From Owenia fusiformis (Eukaryota; Annelida; Polychaeta; Sabellida; Oweniidae), in the NCBI GenBank assembly GCA_903813345.2, contig CAIIXF020000001.1, positions 46,019,885 through 46,083,884 of the forward strand: DNA of 64,000 nt, in the 5' to 3' direction. The notes below the pieces were generated by a model, which was given only the letters and a program-made list of their open reading frames with translations, was not told the origin of the DNA and made no database searches. A program made the position numbers and the translations under genes. Shown here one piece after another: positions 35,761-44,647 of this stretch; position 1 is the first letter of the stretch; the number at the start of each line of letters is the position of its first letter.

Positions 35761-38700
35761 GTAGGTTGTCTTTTTCGCATCTGATATTGTCTAAAGTTAA
35801 CAGTAACTAGAATGTGCTGACAAGGTAACATTTGTCTTTTTTGCAAATATTGCTGCTATATATTAATCATATTACAAAGCAATATCAAATCAGTGCACGA
35901 ACTACGAAGTGTCCAAAGGATTAGAGGCCCCGTGAATCCGTGTGACATATTTTTTCTTATAGATTATCATCTTCAAATAATCCTGGCGTGAACACGGTAT
36001 GATATAGGGACTAAGACCGTTTGTATACCACCCTTGACTACATGTAAATAATTGATGTTTTTGGGCAGGTTTAGATTTTGTTGTGACATTCTCAAGTGCA
36101 AAGACAAGTGCTGTGACGAGCCGGAATTGATTTGCCAATGTTGTGCTAGTACTGAATCTCGGTTAATGTTGCCTCCTCTGGAATTAACGAGCAAACTAAC
36201 TCTGGGTAAAGGAAAGGAGGATTTGACCTGTACAATGAAGCCATACGAACCAGGGAAAGATTCTCTTAAACCCGATTTTAGACCCGGGAAGGTACCCGAC
36301 CAACGACCCGAACATGTTATTGAAATTAAACCTAATGTGACTGTTGCAACTAGATATTATCTGTACGTATTAGAACTTATTTTCAAATCCTATTTTAAGT
36401 ATTGATCATTATTTCATAACGAGAGTCGTTTGATTTAAATCATGCGATGGTTGATAGAGGAATGCTAGAGACTGTTACCGTCAATGAAATACTGCTTCAT
36501 TTTAGACCAGAGTTATGTTGTGATATCATGGCTCGTGATGGGAAGTGTAAGTCTCCTTTTGTGTGTTGCTACACAGACACTAAACCTTTTTGCGCATGCG
36601 GTAGACCAACTAATGAGGTGGCGTCAATGTTTAAGTATGTACCCATCAGAAGTCAGAGGAAAGGATCTGTCACTGTAAGCCTTGATAGAGTGAAAACTGT
36701 TACAAGTAGACTGAGAAATGATAGCAAGAATCTTTGTTTCGCTCAAAGTTCAATGGAAATCTCAAGAGATGGAACAGGTCCTGAGTGGGCATCGATGAGC
36801 ATGTAAGTCTTAAGCATATGTCCCCATTAGCAGGGTCATCCCATAATAACTATTGCAAGTTTTTAACATGGAAGCCTGTATGGCAGTCTTGCTCAACCAA
36901 AACAAATATAAACAAGTAGTGACATCTATTTATTCCGCTTTATTCAGCTATACAATATAGCAATATGTACAGGGTGTCCCGAAAGTATACCCCCCTAGGC
37001 AGACATATTCCAGTGTCCTCATAGTATGCGTCGGATATCATTTTAAAGCTTATCCAAAGTGACATTGATTTGCCAAGTATAATGGTTTAACTCCCAAATG
37101 GGAAAAAGTTACAGTCATTTTAAAAGTTAGTGTTTTGTCAAATAAAGTTCAATTTTACAACACATTACTAGTCAATGTGTACCCCCTCGGCCATGTTAAC
37201 ATCAGCAATTAGTTTCAGATATGACCTTAAAAGCCCTTCAAATATGGATGTGGAATTTTATAACCCGCTTAAAACCTGTTCAGGGACTTTAGAAGAGTTT
37301 CCTTAGAGTTTCTACCCTCATTGTTCTCTTTTTCCAACTCAGGTAGAAAGCAACTTACTTTTTCACCCATTGGAATACATGTAAAATTGGCAAAGTTCAA
37401 ATCATAATTGCTCAAATCCCAGCCCATCGAATCCTCGCATCCATTCAGATCATGTAGTCCTATTCAAAAACTTCCCGTTCGGTTATATGGTGAAAAAAAT
37501 ATCCCACGAACGAAAAAAGATTTTGCTACATTTATAAGCGAGCATTGATTTCTGGGCCTGTAAAAAGCACGTAGGACCTGATCACCCCATTGATTTACTG
37601 AGACCGCCAAAAATATAATTCAATTTTTTGGTTCAAAATTATAATCTGTCAGCGGTCCCTGACACTCCTACTAGCTATTACCAAACATTAATTGTCAATA
37701 CATTATACGTGCCATACATCTACAAAGTAGCAAACTAGTGTTTTAAGTACTACTTTTCCTATACCATGACCAATACCATGACCAAAACAAATCCCACGTG
37801 GGTTGTATTGACCCTCAATATCCCTCCGACCGGAAAAGAATTGCTGCTGTTAAGATGGCCCGGGAGGACACATTGACTAGTGATTTGGTGTAAAATTGAA
37901 CTTAATTTTGACCAAACACTAACTTTTGAAATGCCTGTTATTTTTTCACATTTGAGAGTCAAACCATGATACTTGGCGAATCAATGTAACTTTGGATACG
38001 CTTTAAAATGATATATGACACATACTATGACGACACTGGTATATGTCTGCCTAGGGGGGGGGGGGGGGGGGGGGCATACTTTCGGGACACGCTGTATAGC
38101 AACTCCCTTATCATGTTTTTTGCAATATTTTTTAATATGTTGATTATTAGTCTGCTGTTAATGGTCTACATTCCAATACCAAAGCCATCTTTCCATTCAT
38201 CCATTTTTCTGTATAATTATGCACTATATGGCTTAAAATAGCTAGTTAATATTGATACATGAGCTCATTTAGGCCATGACGGTGCACAAATACCAGATCC
38301 TTTGTACTCCAACTGGATTACGCCATTTATTGGATAAAAAATCAGACTTGGTCTCAGGAACAATATCATCGCCTTATTGTAACAGTGATATATTTGTTTG
38401 TAATTCTAATTCTAACACTTTGCCATCAGGGAGCCTTATTAGTACAAATAATGATACTTTAATTAGCCTAATTAAAGGGATAGGTTTCATTACTTATTAA
38501 GCTTGTATTCGCAAATGCAACTAGCGGCTACCGGATTAACCTTTCAATTTTGATAGATTAAACCATCATTTTGAAGTTGTAATTAAGAACAACCCCTCTG
38601 AAGGTACATGTATTAAAGTGATATGGCCTTCGTTTAAGGCATTTTTAGCAAAATCTATTGAATATCCCACGAAGAGCAATGTCTTACCTTGCTACTGGGG

Positions 38701-41700
38701 TAACTTCAGCTCATATTACTCAAGGATAGCGGAGATTTCTCATATTGAAGTGGGTACATTGAATTTGATTTCACATCGTCCACTTCGAATTTTGCACTCA
38801 AGTTGATGACGTCACCAAAGTATGTTTGTTTACACATTTTCTTGCATTTCGTTCAGAGCAATATTGCATATAAAACTTGGGAGAAAATGTGACCTACTTT
38901 TGAAAAGAGTAATTTTCGTGTTCTGTACATAGTGATTACATAATGTTTTATTAATTATGTGTTCCTGATATAATAGTTATTCTTTTGCAAGAAAGAGATT
39001 CAGTGATTGTATAGAAAACCGTCAGAAATAAGTGGAACCTAGAATATGAAAAAATTCTCCTAACCTCTCAATTGGAATAGCTCACAGGTCATAGCCTCGT
39101 TCTGATTATTAGTCACATGACCTTTGACTAGGGAATCCCAAACAATGTGCAAGTGTGAGCAAATTTATTTCTGTTGAAAACGCTGAATTGTGAAGTCAAA
39201 ACACAACCAAGGTCAGTAAAAACGATGTTTATATGTACCAATGTGCTTTGGGATTCAGTTTTTCTTATTCATATGTAGGTTGAACTAACATTTCATCCAT
39301 TCCACATTACTTTAATACGATTTTGATTGGGTATGTTTAATATTTCTTATAAAAAATAATGTTTGAATTTATTGCCCGCTGTGACGGAGCAGTTTTAACT
39401 GTGAACTACGTTAAGCATTTAAGATTCAAATTATGAATTTTAAAAGTACCCTTATAGGAGAGAAAGTCTCAAATCACCTTCCTAATTCATGACAAGTAGT
39501 ATGAGACATCTGGAGTAAAATAAATCTGAGATATAAAAACGACCACTCTTTCAGCATTTTCTAATACGTTTTTAATTTGTAATTATTTGTAATTATTATC
39601 TAAAAATATAAATATCTTGGTAAACGTGCTGGAACCTGTATCAATGAACATCTTTCTCTTGTGAACACCTCTTCTCATCACATATTCCTCTGACTTCTGT
39701 ATGAAACTTCCTCTATGGAGTGAACATATACCAACTGGGAACACACTTTGGGGCTCCATATGTGTTCAATGTACACTTGTTTTACTGTAGTTGCATCAGA
39801 TAACCATAACTCTTATTCAAATAAAGAACAATCTTAAAATCTAATTTTGCATTTTCGTATTTCAAGATACACTCCACTTACCTTTTGGAACGACTATAGA
39901 GTTCATATAATACCATTATATGTATTTAGCTTCATCTTCATCAAATAATTTTAGTTCAAATAATCAAGTTAATTTCCATGTCAGGTGATGAATCCACAGT
40001 TGGCACTACGAGAGGCAAATACCTTTAACTGAATACTTTACGAAAGAGATTTGACGTTCGCTCCTCTAAAGTGTAGTTGTAAAATATATATTATAAATCT
40101 TAAATTCTTAACGTATTTCAAATCAGAAACAGGTCAGTCAAAGAGGACAAAAAATTTAAACATTATTTTTTATAAAAAAATTAAAAATACCCAATCAATA
40201 CATCAAGATCTCAGTAATACCTTCAGAGTTATGCTGAAAACATATGTAAATGATCATGAAATGGTACATTTTGGAATACGATACTCCGGCGCCGTTTTCA
40301 ATAGCTTTTACTCTTAGCGTTGTTGGACTTCACGCTCCGTCACAGTGGACAGAATTTTCGATACCAGCTTGTGATTATTTACCATTGTTTTATTCAAGAC
40401 TACCAACGCCATATACTCAAATATTTTCAAATTGTTCTAGGTACCATTAAGGGACAATATAATATATAGTTAAATGTAATTGCAGGAATACAATGTGTTG
40501 TGATATCTGGGGCCCTACCTTTGTAGGAGGATGCTGTCATAAACCTGAATTTCAATACTGTTATGACTGTGCAGACGACCCTGCGCGCAGAAAGAAACGA
40601 CAAAATGGAGAGAAAAATTGTCTGGTGCGCGTCTCTAAAGAGATGAATTTTATCAATATCAACGGGAAGTCAAGATCAGTTGCGAAGACCCCAGTATTTA
40701 GCTTGTAAGTGCTTGTGCTAATTGTATTTTAATCATACCGGTACAATCTTGGCTCTATGTACATTTTTCATTTTTACGGATGGCTCGGTACATTTATAAA
40801 GATCGTTTATACATAATTAATGGACAATTTTGCTTCCCCTCTCAAACACATTTTTCACATTGTTAGTTTCTTCCCTTCCAGTGCTGCGTTTTGCTGTAGT
40901 ATTATGAAATGCAAGATGTGTAGGTCTGCCTATAGATGGCCATTCTGCCGTTGCTCCGATTCAAAGATACCCGATAGCAGTTTGTCCCCGATCCCACGTC
41001 ACATTGATTCTAGGTACCATACTTTTGTCGTTCATGGAGACTACTACTTTTAAACGAGTTTGATGAGTTTGTTTTTGTTTATGCGTGTGTTCCTAATTGT
41101 TAGTGATCCTTTTAATTCCTGCGTTCAATTGTAGGTATGATGCGTGTTGTGCTTCTAAAAATTGTAAGGAAGATTGCTGTTTCGACGATGTCTATCCGTT
41201 TTGTAAATGCTGTCCTTGTGGCCAGGGAGCGCAACCGGGAAGAATTATTAAAAAGACCAACAGAAAGATGATAGGAAAGCTGACTAACGCCAAGTGTGCT
41301 AAACCACCTCCAATTTGCATTACAACTGATGAATCTATAACACTGCCAAATTATGTTGATTTGTAAGTTCCATAGTTTGAAACTGTATGGTTTCCTTTTC
41401 GTTCAGACTTTTATGATGAGATGTGAATCAAAACATGCGATATGCTTTTTTCACTCACCATATTTCGAAGTCCGTATTACAAAAATTTATTACGCAAATG
41501 CAATTCGCCCATCTGACTTAAATATTTCAAATGGTATCAAACTGGAGATGTTATACTTGTACGACGTAAATATTTAATTTAAGTTTACTTATTAAAGGTA
41601 TTTGGGCTGTTGTAAAGATAGCAACTGTCAGAATAAGTGTTGTCGGACACAAAAAGGTCCTTATTGCAAATGTTGTGATATGGACACAACGAAAGCTTAT

Positions 41701-42226
41701 CAATATGGCACCGTGGGAAATCGTAACAACGCTAAATGCAACGTCGGTGATTTTTACGAAGAAGCCTGTCATGTACAGGTTGCTCCCCCAATGGCAATCC
41801 TTGCAAGGACACCAGAAATAACTAAAGACAAATGTCAGTCCCAGATTTTTGTGTAAGTTTTGGCATACCACAACCTTTAATGTACTTCAGGCCTAGGATA
41901 TTTGGTATACTTTTCTTTCCTCCATCTTACCCAATGTTACACGTATCTTTGTTTGAAACTGTTTGCAACAGGTTTTAAGTCAAGTTTTTAATATTAGTGA
42001 AACAAGGTCATCCTGCGATATGTTTATTATGATTTGTATATGCATTAATTATATTCGAAGTCTCCTTTTCAGGTATGAGATTTGCTGTGCTATAAGGCGA
42101 TGCGCCAAAGGAGCATGCTGTGTCGCGGAAAATAGTACCCGAGCGGCGGCGACATGCTATTGCTGTGGTGATGAAATAAAACCTGTGACAATTCCAAGGA
42201 CACTAGAAAAAATTGCGGATAATTAA
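35624..42226 (+). CDS. Gene B: secreted CC-module protein, paralogue of A
   Basis: Eight coding exons: 35624-35760, 36069-36362, 36506-36802, 40486-40704, 40882-41013, 41135-41362, 41598-41852 and 42073-42226. They join to 571 residues, with every intron in phase 2. Residues 1-24 form a signal peptide (LHVVLLVVSLLDHAAG). Exons 2-8 each begin with the same kind of Cys module as gene A, in the same order and with the same missing Cys in exons 4 and 5. Shared linker motifs include EVASMFKY, EMNFIN, LPNYVDL and a V-A-P-P-M stretch. Differences from A: an intact CC in exon 3, a basic RRKKR at residues 277-281, and a tail of about 20 residues after the last module. The product is probably secreted and disulfide-rich; its function is unknown. 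Confidence 0.85.
36069..36362 (+). CDS. Gene B exon 2, CC module 1
   Basis: Module CC-x4-C-x3-CC-x6-C-x-CC, full 8 Cys, then a Pro- and Lys-rich linker with one Cys. Acceptor ttttgggcag, donor GTACGT. Confidence 0.85.
36506..36802 (+). CDS. Gene B exon 3, CC module 2
   Basis: Module CC-x8-C-x5-CC-x7-C-x-C. The linker has EVASMFKYVPI. Acceptor cttcattttag, donor GTAAGT. It retains the inner Cys pair that gene A has lost. Confidence 0.85.
36968..38096. mobile_element. 1.13-kb element with acagggtgtcccgaaagtat ends
   Basis: Left tacagggtgtcccgaaagta, right atactttcgggacacgctgta, flanked by TA. The arms mirror each other further inward (actagtcaatgtgt near 37169 against acacattgactagt near 37868). 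It contains a 21-base G run at 38054-38074 opposite a CCCCCC tract at the left end. It lies in intron 3 of gene B, the intron that carries a gggtgtccc-ended element in gene A too. Confidence 0.8.
38097..40485. other. Rest of intron 3 of gene B
   Basis: AT-rich sequence without a gene. One end of a 26145-type element (cttgtattcgcaaatgcaac) is visible near 38502. No additional CC-module exon was seen here. Confidence 0.5.
40486..40704 (+). CDS. Gene B exon 4, CC module 3, with a basic RRKKR site
   Basis: Module CC-x10-CC-x7-C-x2-C. Ten residues on comes RRKKR, which fits the R-x-K/R-R pattern of furin-type convertases and is not present in gene A. EMNFIN is kept. Acceptor aattgcag, donor GTAAGT. 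Confidence 0.85.
40882..41013 (+). CDS. Gene B exon 5, CC module 4
   Basis: Module CC-x4-C-x2-C-x8-C-x-C, beginning FAAFCC. Weak donor AG|GTACCA. Confidence 0.8.
41135..41362 (+). CDS. Gene B exon 6, CC module 5
   Basis: Full module CC-x4-C-x3-CC-x7-C-x-CC, closely followed by one more Cys (CCPCG). Ends LPNYVDL. Donor GTAAGT. Confidence 0.85.
41598..41852 (+). CDS. Gene B exon 7, CC module 6
   Basis: Full module CC-x4-C-x3-CC-x6-C-x-CC; the linker has three Cys and VAPPMAIL. Same length as gene A exon 7. Donor GTAAGT. Confidence 0.85.
42073..42226 (+). CDS. Gene B exon 8, CC module 7 and stop
   Basis: Module CC-x4-C-x4-CC-x11-C-x-CC, then a 20-residue tail rich in charged residues and TAA. 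I found no canonical AATAAA within 200 bases downstream. Confidence 0.85.
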
Positions 42227-42341
42227 ATATAGTCGTCTATTACTTATATACTCTGATCTACTTAATGTCGTTGAAAATACGTATCCCCTAATACAGGTCA
42301 TTCAGTACATTTTAGAGATATATAGAGATTATCTTATATGA

Positions 42342-42455
42342 GGTTCAGGATATTGGGATAATCCCGAGGCAAATATAATATAATTGCCCGAGGGCCGCAG
42401 GTCCCGAGGGAAAATATATTATATTGGCCAAGGGATAATCCCAATATCCTGAACC
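42342..42455. mobile_element. 114-bp palindromic element
   Basis: Left ggttcaggatattgggataa then tcccgagg; right ttatcccaatatcctgaacc. Near-perfect hairpin with a short GC-rich loop (cgagggccgcaggtcccgag). It starts 115 bases after the stop of gene B. Confidence 0.8.
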
Positions 42456-42737
42456 GACTATAGGATAATATGTTTATCCCATACCAATCTTGGTCATCTG
42501 GTTCACATTGTTCAATCGTGGAAATATTTTAGAATATTCATGTCCAGTTTTGTTTTCTTGGCCGTGGGTGGATTTTCCTGTTCCCTCAAATATTCCCACA
42601 TTTATTTTCTCGAATTTTTGATTGATTACGTGGATGCTCCTTCCCTTTTTTAAACCAGTAAACAGATCCCGATTATCTGTGTTTTCTCCATTGTCATTTA
42701 CAGTCATTACGCGAACATTACAAATTATGAACAAATA

Positions 42738-42826
42738 TGCGAGCGGCGATTATGACGTAGTGGGCAGATATACTATATCTGCCCGCTCGGAGCGGGACGT
42801 AAAGCTATATCTGCCCGCTGATGAAA
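42738..42826. repeat. Short palindromic gggcagatata repeat
   Basis: gcgagcgg, then gggcagatatactatatctg, cccgctcggagcggg and tatatctgcccgctg form overlapping hairpins. It may be the fragment of another short inverted-repeat element. Confidence 0.55.
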
Positions 42827-44647
42827 ATATATGTTTTTACAAACTGGCTTTATGTACCTGTAACACGTCCAAGTATGGGCTAAGTACATATATGTCGATT
42901 TAGACCGTTTTTAGAAGTTTTAGTTCATTTAATGTAACAGATCATCAACAAGCATTTCCTTTCAATTATATTTCAAACAATCAAGCAAAATTAGGCGCGT
43001 AATACTGACGAAATTAAAGATATCATTAAATTGAAACTTTTAGGGGGTTCCCCAAGGGATTTCCCATACAAATGTAAGTCATTGGATGTAACCTTTAAAT
43101 CTCTAAGATGTCCATATCATGCATTATTTCCGATGTTTATTAGGTGGTTTAGCTCAGTATTGATGAACACATGAATATACTTACTTACTTGTACCTGTGA
43201 ATTACCCTATCAGAATCAAACATCTTTATTTATTAAAATTCAATTAATAGAAATGTTCATACTTTATCTAGTTATTTGGGAGTCAAACCCAACCCAAGAA
43301 ATGTTAGTTTCTTAGTGTAAGTCCACACAACTAATGTAATATTGTATGAACAACCTCTGCTTTTACAAGGACTTGGGACCTTCTAGCAAAGCTAAGTGGC
43401 ACTACAAGTCTGTTGGTGGTAACTAAACTTGGAGCATCGCTCTCCTGTCACCAGATTGTGACAGGTTCCCCTTCCTGCTGAGAGGAGTTGCCTTGAAAAA
43501 GGCTGTTGGGGCTGCAACCATTACGTAAACTGCAGTTTTTGTGACATTTGCAATTTTTTCAAAATGGCGGAGGAAGGTATTTTTACTTAATTCTCTGTCA
43601 TTTGCTCAGTGTAATACTAATTTCTATTACCTCAAGCAAAAAACAAAGAGAAAAATAAAAAACATACTTTTCTACCCCATTTTGAAAAAAATTGTAAATG
43701 CTAAAAAACTGCACACAGACTGCTTCACAGACTACAGATTAGATGTTGGGCGGAGGCAGGAGATTGGTGTGAAGGCTGGAGAGGCAATCTAGGACTTCGG
43801 AGGGGGTTCAGGATGGGACTTTTCCTGGCGCTTCTTGTTTAAAACATTAAAGTCCATCAAATTTCCCGCCATTTTTCAAAAAAAGTTGAAATTTCTTAAT
43901 CATCAAATATTCTTAATGCATTTCAAAAAAGATTATCTTTTTAACACCAATGCAAAGATTGAACAAAAGACATACTATTTCAATAATAAAATGTCATATT
44001 TAATGGGCCACTTCAATGTTTTAGCTTATCAAAAATATTTTGAAACATTAGTGATGTCACTAAGGTAACAAAAACTTTTTGAAAAAAATTAAATTTTTTT
44101 TTTCGATGTCAATCTTTTCTAAATATGCTAGACTTTCATAAAAAACAATGTTGATTGTCTAACCAGGTTAAAAGGAAGAATAAATTATGTTTTAGATATC
44201 ATTGTACCATTGGTTTCCATGAGAACTAAAATTTTGAAATGCATTTTTCTCAGAACCATTTTCATGCACTGATAAGTTCATTTCTCGCTTGTTTATCAAC
44301 CGATTTTCTTAAATTTTTCGGCAAAAAACATGGGAGGATGAATGCTATGCATTAGTATGAATTGTGGCTAATTAGAAGATATGAGTGACCTCTAAAAGTT
44401 GGTTTTAAATAAATTCACAAATTTTGGAACAAAAAGTCTATCAAAAACCACTTTTTGAAATTTAAAAAAAAAGTTTCACATATCACACTTTGATAACATT
44501 GGGTAAGACTACAATATAAGCCAAAGTGGTTTAAACTTTACACGGGGCCTTTAACAAGTCATTTATTCTGGCAATTTTCAATTGAATTTATCCAATTTTA
44601 CTTAATTTTTCTGTTTAAATCCTTATTTATTCCTTTTACAACAAATC
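42827..44647. other. Intergenic between genes B and D
   Basis: No gene recognised. The AATAAA of gene D lies at its right edge on the minus strand. Several short frames are open but lack domains. Confidence 0.45.
44626..44631 (-). terminator. Candidate polyadenylation signal of gene D
   Basis: TTTATT on the plus strand, AATAAA on the minus strand, about 17 bases after the stop codon of gene D. Confidence 0.4.

Noticed and set aside
38008-38241. 77-codon frame with a Gly run
   Set aside because: The Gly run is just the translated G tract of a transposon end.
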